Source: Anthostomella pinea
Lineage: Eukaryota; Ascomycota; Sordariomycetes; Xylariales; Xylariaceae
Assembly: GCA_963556695.1 (NCBI GenBank)
Contig: CAUWAG010000003.1
Location: 6,200,001-6,264,000, forward strand
DNA: 64,000 nt
Direction: 5' to 3'
Part shown: piece by piece, positions 45,240 through 55,111 of the stretch
How the letters are laid out: each line of letters starts with the position of its first letter
Numbering within the stretch: the stretch's first letter is position 1
Translations under genes and position numbers: made by a program
Notes under the pieces: generated by a model
Databases searched by the model: none
Seen by the model: only the letters and a program-made list of their open reading frames with translations
What the model was told of the DNA's origin: nothing

Positions 45240-46370
45240 TCATGGAAGAAGCCCCCAATCCGCAAAGACAAAGACAAAGAAACAGAGCTCTTCAAGCAAT
45301 GGCTACAGGAGAGAAACGTGAACACTGACCTTGTCATCTATTCAGATGGATCACAGTTGGACGACCAAGGCACAACCCGCACTGGATGGGGTTATACCAT
45401 CAGGAAAGGCGGCACTACACAAGAAGTATACCAGGGAAAGGGCAGACTTCTCTAAACAGAAATAGTAGATGCTGAAGTCCATGGTGCTCTCCAAGGTCTT
45501 GCAGCAGCCAGGGCAATTGGACACGGAAAACAGCTATATGTCTGCCTGGACAACACGTCAGTGGTAGATGGGCTCAATAGGACTCCACCCGAGACATCAT
45601 AGAACATTTTTCTACGATTTCAAGAACTTGCCACAGCACACTCCTGGAGTGACCGTCAAGTGGATTCCTGGACACAGAGATATTGATGGCAACGAAGCTG
45701 CCGACACACTAGCAAAAAAGGATGCCACACTAGAAACAGACACAACAAACCTTCCTATAATCTCTTGGGTCAAGAAAGATCTCAAAAGAAAGGGCAAGAA
45801 AGAGTTCAACTAATGGTAAAAAGACTAATCAGAATCTAGGTATCAAGAAGTATACTCACATACAGTAACTGAAAGAGACCTTATATCTTTTAAGAGGAGT
45901 ACTTTACACAGACTTCTAGCGGCCAGATCTGGACATGGCGACTTTGCCAGATACCATGAACGCTTTGGGCATACAGACTCGAATGATCACTGCAGCTGTG
46001 GTGAGAAGAAAACACCACAACACATTTTCTTTTATAAGAGGCTGGGGAAAAACGAATTACTGCCTAGGTACTCGCCTAGGACAGCTTGTTTATAATACTT
46101 AGGAGAGAGGAGCACAGAATGGGCAAAATTCGTGGAGAAGAGCAAGTTCTTTTCAACAATCTGCCCCAATAGATAGCTATTCTTGAAGGACCAGATGGAT
46201 GACCCCAAGGTCATACCGCCGCAACAATGGGGATGGGCCCGTGAGCGGGACTGACTGTACTTATTTTCTTGAGACCTCCACAACCCTGCGATACAGAGGC
46301 TCTGGGAGGCGTGGTTTGCACTACTGAGGAGCTACCCCCCACGTTAAATACAATCAATCAATCAATCATA
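45240..46370 (+). mobile_element. 5'-truncated Tad-like LINE with RNase H domain
   Basis: Plus-strand remnants encode the RNase H domain and tail of a non-LTR element: IYSDGSQ (first Asp), DAEVHGALQGLAAA (Glu), YVCLDNTSVVDGL (Asp), then after a frameshift VTVKWIPGHRDIDGNEAADT (last Asp). A CSCGEKKTPQH finger-like block and a 3' region follow, ending in (AATC)n at 46351-46367. Stops and shifts make it non-autonomous. The tail abuts the PKS methyltransferase domain directly, so the element inserted into that gene. The last ~140 bp are clearly similar to 50445-50579. Confidence 0.75.
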
Positions 46371-47799
46371 GTCCGACGTCAATGCCTATAACACCTTTGC
46401 CGTTGTCCCGCCGGTTCCTGAACCGACTTCCAGGACTCTCAGCCGTGGGTTCTTGTTGCGGATCAGGTAAAGTGCTCTAGAGAATTCGAGTGCGTCACTC
46501 GCATTGTAGAGTCGGGTGAGCAAGCCGCCCTCGAGAAGGATGCCAAGCGGATTAACCTCGCCGGCAAAGATGTCGGGGGCCTCTTTGAACAGACGGTATA
46601 TGGCAGTGGAGTACGGGGACCACGAGGATGTGGATAAATCGCCCACTATCTCTTCAATCCTGGCCAGTCTGCTCTCTCCTCTGAACTCTTGTAAATGAAG
46701 ACCATTGGAGACGAACACGTTTGCCCCTGATATGTACTTGTCGGTGTGGAGTTGCATCCAATTGGCGAACAGTGAGAGATACGGCGGCACTGCATCGTCC
46801 AGTTTGATCCGCTTCTGGTGGTCGATGACACACAGGGTGATAAGCTCCTCCAATAACGGCCAGGGGCTTGGGATCTCTTGCCGTGGATGCATACAATCGC
46901 CGAGGTTGACGAAATCACTGCTTGGACTCCATTGAAACTGCGTGATTATGGGTTGCGTGGCTGCTCCTGCATCGGCCGTCACTGTAGATGACTTGAAACC
47001 TTTCAGGTAGAGAACTTGCTGACCGCCGTCGTGCACAGTCAAATTCCCTGTGAGACAACCGTTCACCAATGTGCCGACTTCACCCACAACGTGCAAGTCG
47101 GTCATACTTCGCGACACCACTATCTCCTCGATGAAGGTCGGAATAGAGAGTGTATTCATATTACGACCAAGGCCGCATCCGGCTGCAATGAATAATACTT
47201 GGAAGCATTTATCGATAGAGGAAGGGTGCAGGGCATAGCTTTCCCTCCTCAGCAGCTCGTCTGGCGATGGCACTGTGGCAGGGGCTTCATTGGCCATCGT
47301 TGCAGCAGAAATGGATTTCATCCCCCTGAATGCGCCGGTCAGGTTGAGCCCGATAAGTTTCATGGTGCCAAACCAGCTGGCCTCGTCTACCTTTCGCGGG
47401 AACGAATGACGAGATGGAGCTGCAGATGCCAAGGAGACCAAGTCGTCTGATGATGCTCTTGCTTCGCCGGAACAATTACTGATCCACCTCGTGCCATCAA
47501 AGGAGCTGATGGTGAATGTGTACCACGGGGAGTTTTCGATCTCGACTGGCTTTAGGCTCGTGTGGAGTTCGGTGGTTTGACCAAACTGAATCACTCTGGC
47601 AGCCGTCAGACGAACATTCCTCAGGCTAAATGTCCCCTCACTGTCCAACTGTCGAAGTGCCTCTCCGATCATAGCGATGTATGCAGCACCAGGAAGCACA
47701 ATCTTCCCGTCGACCTCGTGCCCCTTGAGCCAAGGCACGTTTTCCAAGCTGAGCATCGCCCTCCACGAGGGTACGCTCGTGCCGATTACTCTGGTTCCA
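46371..47799 (-). pseudogene. PKS fragment: dehydratase to methyltransferase domain
   Basis: Part of an iterative highly-reducing PKS. From 47799 downwards: DH N-terminal hotdog with the active-site block WLKGHEVDGKIVLPG (HxxxG....P, histidine kept), DH second hotdog with HPSSIDKCFQVLF (aspartate kept), a linker, and the start of the C-methyltransferase (RVLEVGSGTGGTTAKVL, SAM-binding). Immediately after comes TAG at 46386-46388, one C-to-T step from CAG. The sequence then ends at the LINE tail. No downstream PKS domains are found at lower coordinates. It is continuous with the AT fragment at 50580-51323 once the intervening insertion is removed. The ancestor probably made a reduced, methylated polyketide; product unknown. 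Confidence 0.85.
47788..47799. repeat. Left 12-bp target-site duplication (ACTCTGGTTCCA)
   Basis: Identical to 50580-50591. Both copies lie in PKS coding sequence and encode the same residues, so removing the insertion plus one copy restores the reading frame across the AT-DH linker. Confidence 0.9.
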
Positions 47800-47891
47800 G
47801 GCCGTATGGCGCAATGGTCAAATGCGCCTGGTTGTGTTCTCGTTTGTGCGGTGGGCGACGAGAACAAGTGGGTTCGAATCCTGCTATGGCC
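47800..47891 (+). ncRNA. tRNA-like Pol III promoter head of the SINE
   Basis: GGCCGTA at the 5' end pairs with TATGGCC at the 3' end (seven pairs, one wobble). Box A is TGGCGCAATGG inside a D-arm-like GCGC/GCGC hairpin, and box B is GGTTCGAATCC in a T-arm-like hairpin. The anticodon region does not fold as a normal arm; it has a long hairpin GTTCTCGT/ACGAGAAC instead. So this is a tRNA-derived promoter rather than a clear working tRNA. An arginine-type ancestor is possible from the D-arm. Confidence 0.65.
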
Positions 47892-47989
47892 TCCTTTCTG
47901 ACCCGGCTTGTGCGAGTCGACAACCAGCACACGACAGTGGAGAGGCCCCATTATCACAGAGCCCGATAGCCAAGCAGCTTGTCTCTATA

Positions 47990-50213
47990 CCATGCCCCAC
48001 CCCCTAACGGGACACACCCCCCACCGGGACAGCCAAACCCCACCATCACCACCAAAATACCCCCTTACTCACTTACACGCAATCGAGTCTGTAGATGCCC
48101 AAAGAAATCAACAAAATTATCATTCTGTGGTGTTGAGGCTCCTCAATCCACGTATCTAGCTGGCGCCCTAATTGACCGACCGCTTCTCGTCACCTGGGGC
48201 TCTGCAACAGGGGCTTCTTCACCCTCCTCAGCCTCCTCAACCTCTTCCTCCTCCTCACCCTTATCTTTAACAACCTCTGGCTCTGTTTCTGACTCTGAAG
48301 ACTCTATAACCACGGCCCTTAACAGGTCACCCCCCTGGGTCAATATCTCGGTCATATTTATGAACTTCCGGTTCGGATTTGGGACCTTCTTCCTCTTCTT
48401 GGGCCGTAGCCGCTCTAGTTCAGCCTCCAGGGTCTTGATCTTATGATCTTTTAGGGCCAGCTCTGTTTCCTGGTTCTCGAAGGCGTGAGAGATCTTCCTG
48501 AATTTCAGCCGAGTGGCTGGGGAGCGGTTCTTTACGAAATTTATGATCTGTCGGCTTGTGGTAGGGGTCCGCTGGTCTTCTGGCTCCGAGTCTTCAATTT
48601 CCTCTGGCTCTGGGGTCTTTCTTTTATCCTCCTGGATTTCCGGGTGTTTCAAACACTTCCTGCGGCTAACTGGGTAGCACCCCGTCACTCAGAAGCCCGA
48701 GAGGATATTCAGCTTAAAAAAAGCCTTGTCTCTAGCCTCAGAATAACAGCGGATAAAGTTGATCTTATCCACGGGCGAGGCATCTGTGAGAGAATTTAAC
48801 TGCGAAAGAAATCTCTGGTAGTAGGCTTTGAGCGCGTTATATGGTCCGTTATCTAGTGGTTGCATGCCGTGGCTGGTATGGGCTGAGAAAAAACAAAGCA
48901 CGATATTGGCAAAATAACACCGCAACATGAACTCGTCCTGTTAGTTATACAGTTAGTTAACTAATTAAACAACCCCTAAAAAATAAATAACGTACGGAAG
49001 TATGGCTACCATGGCCATCTAGTATCAAAAGGATCGGCTCTGCCTGGTCCTCCCCTCGTACAGCATCCACCTGGGGTAGGAAAACGTGGTCCAACCATAG
49101 GCACGCAATCTCGTTACTGGTCCAGCCGTTATCTGACGTTATGTAGTACCAACCCGCGATTTTGCGGAATTCTTCGATGAACCATTGGGCCTGGAGATCT
49201 TTTCTTTTGAAAATTATGCCTGGTTTGAGAACTTTTCTTGTGGCTGAGATGGCTTCGATAAAGGAGGTCCAGTCACGCCCCTGGGGACTTTTTAGGAAGG
49301 CTTTCATAGTTTTAGAACTTCCTAAGACTAGGGAATCGATGCCTATAGGGGTTAGCTAGTTAACTGACAGGATAGGGGTGAATAGGGGGTTAAAAGACTA
49401 ACCAAAACCCGACATGATGCCGCCCTTATCGACATTGTACGTATTTTCTGGCTTTACCTATTGATAATCCCCCAATATGTCGAAAAACCAGTTGACAGAC
49501 TTAGGGGTGAACCCCTTAAACCGAGCGGATTCCATCCGCTTACCGATTTTAGTCTGGATGGTAGGGTTACGGCGTTTATAGCCCTCCATATAATTCGGGC
49601 CCAGTGGTACAAAATCCCCCCCCTTTTTCAGCAGTTGTACAATAATCTCCCGCACGGCTGTGTGAGAAGGGGCAAGCCCTAGGGATTCCTGGCGCAATAT
49701 ACATTGAGCCACCTTACTCTCTTGTTGAGGGGAGAGTCTCTGCTTGCTAACCTGGGCCTCGGCTCGGGTGACTCTGTCGTTGATGCGTGCTGACAGCATT
49801 TACTTAGGGATGCCGTGTTTTTGGGCGGCTTTTCTCACAGACATGCCGTTATCTATCACATCTAGCCAGGCATCCGTCACATTATCTTCAGTGTACGTGG
49901 GCGAAGGCATTGTGGCTGGCTTCACGATGCTATGGTGGCATAAGGGTCAGGGGCTCAGAGAGAGAATTCTATAGCAAATTTGCATTTAGGGACGGGGCAC
50001 AGAGGCTCCTAATCACCGATGCCGATGGCTGAAATCTCACTAGTCTATATCCGGCTAAATACCAAGAAAAGGGCTCTCTAACCATCTAAAGAGCGTATAG
50101 ATAGCCTCAAAGGGGGCTGTAATCCGTGTAAGTGAGGTAGGGGACTTTTGGTGGTGGTTGTGGGGTTTGGCTGTCCCGGTGGGGGGTGTGTCCCGTTAGG
50201 GGGTGGGGGATGG
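47990..50213 (-). mobile_element. Tc1/mariner-superfamily pogo/Fot-type DNA transposon
   Basis: Terminal inverted repeats begin CCATGCCCCACC (left) and CCATCCCCCACC (right, reverse strand) and match over 54 bp with one mismatch. Similarity continues to ~90 bp (TCACTTACACG). TA dinucleotides flank both ends (47988-47989 and 50214-50215), the standard target duplication. It carries one minus-strand transposase gene. Complete in structure but disabled by nonsense codons. Inserted inside the SINE, hence younger. Confidence 0.88.
48143..49910 (-). pseudogene. pogo/Fot-type DDE transposase, disabled
   Basis: From ATG at 49910: an N-terminal helix-turn-helix (SVRKAAQKHGIPK), a CENP-B-like DNA-binding region (LSPQQESKVAQCILRQESLG), then the DDE domain with YITSDNGWTSNEIACLWL and LILDGHGSHTS (two catalytic Asp). 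The C-terminal part has HTSHGMQPLDNGPYNALKAY and a charged coiled tail with an acidic stretch. Two introns are visible (donor GTTAGT near 49405; GTACGT near 48992, acceptor AACAG at ~48930). Stops interrupt it at three places: TAA before MLSARIND, TAG after ILGDYQ, and TGA after NILSGF. Each is one step from CAA, TGG or CGA, which fits RIP. Confidence 0.8.
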
Positions 50214-50579
50214 TAACACCCATTCCTGCGAGGTTTTTCCCCTTGTGATTTCCCTCGCCAGCAGATAACAAACACCTGTTTCATCCACCAATGCGACATA
50301 TATCGAACGGCTACTGGAACGATGTGTACACCAGAGGACTGAGGTCCACTGGGTCGCTTTGTTACTGGACAGGAGGTTTTTCTGACAGAATCATGCTTGA
50401 GTATTGATTAAAACCATCTGGACACTCCAGGTTGGTACCGCTACAGCGAGGATGGGCTCGTGCGCGGATTTGAATGTATCTAGACTGACACCTCTACAAC
50501 CTTGCGATGCAATGACTCTGGGAGGCGTGGTTTGCCCTGTTGAGGGACTGCACCCACGATAAATAAATCAATCAATCAA

Positions 50580-50591
50580 ACTCTGGTTCCA
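50580..50591. repeat. Right 12-bp target-site duplication
   Basis: Perfect copy of 47788-47799, directly after the AATC-type tail of the SINE. Confidence 0.9.
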
Positions 50592-51323
50592 AGGAGCTCA
50601 TGGGGCGGATACTTGCGGAACCTCCAATCATGCGCGAGGCGCGACTCTGACCAGAATGTTGTATCCTGTTTCCAGGGGTAGTTCGGGAGATTCGTGATGA
50701 ACCTGCCTGGCGGGCACACAACAGAGTAGTCCATACGCACGTTGTGCTGGAAGAGCTTCCCAACAAGGTGGAGCATACTCTCATCGCAGCCCCTGTCTCG
50801 TGAGATCGTACCTACATGGATGTTCGAACGAGCCATATCGCCAACTACCTGGCGGACTGGTCCACTCAGCGATGGATGGGGGCCGATCTCTATTAGAACA
50901 ATAGGTGCCGTCTCGTGCTGCAGAGCAGAGCGAAGCGCCGAGTTGAATAAAACCGGGCATTCCATGTTCTTACGCCAATAAGCAGGCCCGAGGCTGCAGT
51001 TTGGCGCCAACCGCTTTCCCAAGACGGAAGAGTAGAACGGTATCTCAGGTTTGCTGTCAAGCTTGGACACGTACGGCTCAAGGTTGGCTTCATATAGAGA
51101 TCCATATTCCAACATGTGGTCTGTTTGATCATCATCAGTATCTCACCATAGATCGCCAATCTTGGGTTGTCCGGCCTTACGGGAGTGGAATGCTTTCTCG
51201 ACGCGTAGCAATCGGGTGAAAACACCCGGCCGCTCGGTATTCAGCGTTTTGTACGCCTTTTGGACGGCTTCAGTGTCGCCCGACAATGTGACGCTCTGTT
51301 GGCTATTCTCGCAAGCGACCACG
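50580..51323 (-). pseudogene. PKS fragment: C-terminal half of the acyltransferase domain
   Basis: Two exons on the minus strand (51323-51181 and 51120-50580, 60-nt intron GTAAGG..CAG) give the end of a PKS AT: VACENSQQSVTLSGD, VFTRLLRVEKAFHS|HHMLEYGSLYE across the intron, YWRKNMECPVLFNSAL, LIEIGPHPSLSGPVRQV, then the linker YPPHELLGTRV that continues into DH at 47799. The KS domain and the GHSxG half of AT are missing because the sequence stops at an LTR at 51324. The frame is otherwise open. Confidence 0.85.
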
Positions 51324-51680
51324 TGTTATGGTATTACATAATACCTCCACATATTTATGTACATATATATCCCTAGCTTCCCCTTTCTCTTCCGACATTG
51401 CCTCTTCTTCCTTAGATATCGTTGAATCTAGATATTTCAACCCATCAGCCCTGACCAGCGCAGCTGCAGGCCTGATTGTCACAGTAGCCCCCCTTTGCTG
51501 TCAGATGGTCTACGAAGACGTTCAGATTTGATGGGATTCAAGGCTGAAAATGTCAAGGCCGTACAGTGTACTCTATATGAATTACAATAAAGTTTCTTCC
51601 GCTGTGTCTATACAAGGGCTAAGGAAGCCAATACATATTGGCCTTGACCTACCTATACCGCTTGAGTAGAATGTCATTCA
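51324..51680 (+). mobile_element. LTR at the PKS/NRPS junction
   Basis: Begins TGTTATGGTATTACATAATA and has a polyadenylation-like AATAAAG near 51588. The right end is taken as CATTCA before NRPS-like sequence resumes, so 357 bp is approximate. The first 41 bases match 63960-64000 with one T/C difference, proving a repeated family. No direct duplication is visible between the flanks (CCACG versus GACGC), so the two sides may come from different insertion sites. Confidence 0.65.
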
Positions 51681-54426
51681 GACGCGTGGTCAACTTGATC
51701 CTCTTGTCGAAATTGCTAGCGCTCTCTGCTATGGTGCGACACTCGTGCTGAAAGATCCCGATGACCCCTACGAGCATCTGAAGCATGCCAATGCCACTTT
51801 TGCGACACCTTCACTTCTATCGGCTTTCGCACCCGACGACTACCCAGACTTGGATACGGTTGCGCTGGCTGGCGAAGCTGTTCCGCCAGCGCTAGGGAAT
51901 ATGTGGTCAAGCAAAGTGCAGAGTTTGATGAATATTTACGGGCCGAGTGAGGTATACGTTCTTCCCCAACTTCCTTTATTAGTATATAGGACGGTGGGGA
52001 TACGGCCCTCTATGGGGATCATCAGAAAAAACCCTTGCTAATCCAGATTCCATAGTGCGGATGCGTGACAGGATTTCGTCTCACTCCTGGCAGTCAGGTC
52101 AGCATAGGTAGGCCTGTACCAGGAATGAAGATCTACGTACTAGACCACCGCCAGTGCCTTGTACCTCAAGGCATCACAGGCGAGATCTGCATCTCGGGAG
52201 TGCAGCTGACCCTCGGGTACTGGCGTGACACTTACCAGCAGGCATCTCAGTCTTCGTTCCTCCCAAACCCCTTTTTGTCGAAGCTGACTGAGAGCACCAT
52301 GTACCGCACTGGGGATCTCGGGTTCTGGGACAAGGACATGAATCTGCCGTACGTGGGCCGCGTTGACAATCAAGTCAAAGTCCGTGGGTTTCGCGTGGAG
52401 CTTGAAGAGGTTGAAGGCGCTCTTCTCTCTGCAGGCACAGGGAACGTCCATAAAGCGGCGGTCCTGGTCATTGAACGCGGCAGTAGTGACTCAGCAGACA
52501 CAAACTTCCGGTTGATGGGTATGGTGACGCCCGAAGATGTCGATGTGGAGGCCTTGCGTGCGAAACTCGCCGTACTCCTCCCGAGTTACGCGCGCCCATC
52601 GCAAATACTGGCCGTGTCCGCGCTACCCAAGACAGCTAATATGAAACTGGACCGTGAGAAGATGAAGCCGCTGGCGATTGACGCTCAGCGACGGCGCGAA
52701 TCTCAATTCAGCGCTAACTACGAAGATAGCACTGGGGGTGATGTGCTGTCCTCCACGGAAAAGCTCGTCGCGGAGGTATGGATGAGTTTGCTCGGCTTGG
52801 ACGACACTGCGAGAATCCACAGAGACGACGATTTTATTGCCCTCGGTGGGAACTCGCTTCGTCTCTTGGCCACCAAGTGCCCGTAGCTCTGCTCCTCCGC
52901 GAGACGGTCCTCGGGCGTCTGGCGAGTGCAGTTGACCGACATGCCGCGACCATTTCCTCCACTGGCTCCGAGGACAACAGTGCCTTCACTTCTTATCTGT
53001 CATCGATCAGGAGCAGTGCTATTGCTCAGCACGTTTCTGAGGTCGACTCTTCTGCAACAATGCCACTTTCGTACTTGGAGGAAGAGTTCTTCAACGCGCA
53101 TTCCATTTCTGAGACCAAGTCGGCATTCAATACGGTCACCCAGTTCGTCACTAGTGGCCCGGTCGACATCGATGGTCTCATCAGCGCCTTTTCCGCCCTT
53201 GTGTGCGAACACGCTACATAGTTACCGAAGGTCGCCCCGTGCGGCGTATCAGTGCAGCTACCCAGTCACCTTTCCGCTATGATGAGGACGAATTGAACCT
53301 TCAGAGCCTTCAGGGCATGGTGGACAAACCTTTCGACCTAGCCGGCGACCAGCTCTTGGGGGTGATTATCTGGAAGAGAAAAGACGCGAGCGGAACGCCG
53401 ACGGTACAAGTGACCATGGTCACACATCATATCATCACGGACAAGGCTTCGTTGGCGGTGATGCTTCAGTGGGTGAGCCAAAGGTACAGAGAGACCATTG
53501 GCCATAGCACCACTTCAAATGATAAAGACAAGCACTCCCGATCAACCAAAAGTGGTGGTTATGACACTGAAGGCACATACATGGACTGGGCACAGTGGTT
53601 GCAGTCGCAGAAAGTTTCTAAACCGCTGCCACATAACCAAGGACGCATCGAGTTCTGGAAGAAACACCTCCTGGGGATGCGACCTATAACACAGCTCCAA
53701 GGCCCTTCACGGAGACAGCTGATCGGCTTTCCGGGGTCAACTACTTCTATGCAAATACCGCATTACGAAGCCTCGCTCGCCGACGCTCACCCAGAGGTTG
53801 TGTACCGACCATCTCAGCGCATAGCAATAGCCGCCACAGCACTTGCCCTACGCGGTGTATCCGGCTCCTCAGACATAGTCCTCGCACTGCCGTACATGAA
53901 CCGGGACGAGCCGGCAACAGCAAGCATGCTGGGCCTCTTCGTCGATCGGCTGCCTGTTCGGCTGTTTCTCAATGACGAGAACTTGACTAGTGCTGACGCG
54001 CTGCTGGAATCTGTCGCGTCTGAAATCAGCCTCTGCGTTGGCAATCAGCTGCCTTACAAGCAGATACAGTCCGCGGTGGCGTCCACCAACGACGATGGCC
54101 ACGACAGGGACAGAAACATGCTAGACGTCATGATCGTGTATGACTGGCAGTCCGACTCTCTCGAGCGCTCTGTGTCCCTGGGTCCAGACGTGCAGGTTCG
54201 AGCGGCGAGCGACAGGGTGACGGCCACCGGCAGCTTGTTCCCAGTGCAATTGACGTTTCTGGAGACCGAGGATGGTGGCCTACGCGTTGACTTGGATTAT
54301 AATCCACAAATCGTGCCTAGGGAGACGGCTGGGGCTCTGCAATCTTTCCTTGCTCATGCTCTGCGAGGACTTTCGCGACGGATGCCGCCGGCAGATATTC
54401 TCTCTTCTGGTGGCACGCGGGCCTAG
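51681..54426 (+). pseudogene. NRPS remnant: adenylation, thiolation, condensation (A-T-C)
   Basis: Nonribosomal peptide synthetase piece lacking its start. Adenylation motifs: NIYGPSE (A5) before an intron 51952-52055, YRTGDLG (A7), GRVDNQVKVRGFRVELEEVE (A8), LPKTANMKLDRE (A10-like). Thiolation: DDFIALGGNSL, phosphopantetheine serine kept. Condensation: MPLSYLEEEFF, MVTHHIITDKASL (HHxxxD kept), LPYMNRDEP..LGLFVDRLPVR. Two frame breaks: one just after the carrier serine (~52870) and one at ~53210. The 53203-54426 segment is a clean 407-codon frame. The first part of the A domain is missing at the LTR. No thioesterase follows the terminal C domain. Substrate cannot be read from the remaining pocket. 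Confidence 0.8.
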
Positions 54427-55111
54427 TTCGAGAGTTGGCGCGGCTAGAGGCGTCATGATAAGCTCTCGTGATAATAGTCACAATGGAGCTCCTGTACCGT
54501 GAACTGCTGGGTTCACTGGTTGGCCTTAATTTTCTAGCCAAGGGCTGTCCTCAGGGGACACTGCGTGCTCCTTGGAGTACAACCCGATGGCAAGGAAGGT
54601 ACTAGAGCAGACCCGCTGTCCATGATTCAGCGCATTTTAGCTAGGAACGATGAGGTGATTATTCGCACTGGGATGACCTGATTGTGTCCTCCAGCAAACG
54701 TGTCATTAGCAACCATGTCCTGGTGCACACATGTGAACTACTATGGCCATTTACACCTAGCCAATTGGTCTTAAGGCAGACACTACGGGTTTCTTACCAT
54801 CATCCCAGGTCACGCATCTCATAGAAGAGATACGTAGCATCAGCTCGACCTATAAATAGCAGCTTTATAAATACGCAGCTACCGCTGCTCGGGCAGACCC
54901 ATGGCACCAAATGGGGCCATACGGACCATCAACGCGCTGCTTGACAGACTCTGTGATCCTCGACCTACTAAATCGGGGCTTATTATCAAGTGGTTACGTA
55001 GAGGACTACATGGCAGAGGGATATGATCAGGGCAGAGATAGAAGACTGCGTTGAGATGCGAAATATATGATTATATCTGTTCAGCACCGCCTGTGCTTCA
55101 TGACTACCTAC
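54427..55111. other. Intergenic, NRPS 3' flank
   Basis: No ORF with protein character. Nothing recognised. Confidence 0.35.

Larger units (their letters stand above)
47800..50579 (+). mobile_element. SINE with LINE-like tail, interrupted by a DNA transposon
   Basis: The insertion is bounded by perfect 12-bp duplications. It starts with a tRNA-like Pol III head (47800-47891), continues with a unique body, and ends AAATAAATCAATCAATCAA. Its last ~135 bp match the 3' end of the Tad-like LINE at 46220-46370 (shared CTCTGGGAGGCGTGGTTTGC), the usual sign that a SINE borrows a LINE's reverse transcriptase. Excluding the nested 2,224-bp pogo element and one TA, the SINE is ~554 bp. No coding capacity of its own. 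Confidence 0.8.

Noticed and set aside
47800..47891. Functional tRNA gene
   Set aside because: Acceptor, D- and T-like arms exist, but the anticodon arm cannot be folded and the sequence starts exactly at a target duplication. Better explained as a SINE head.
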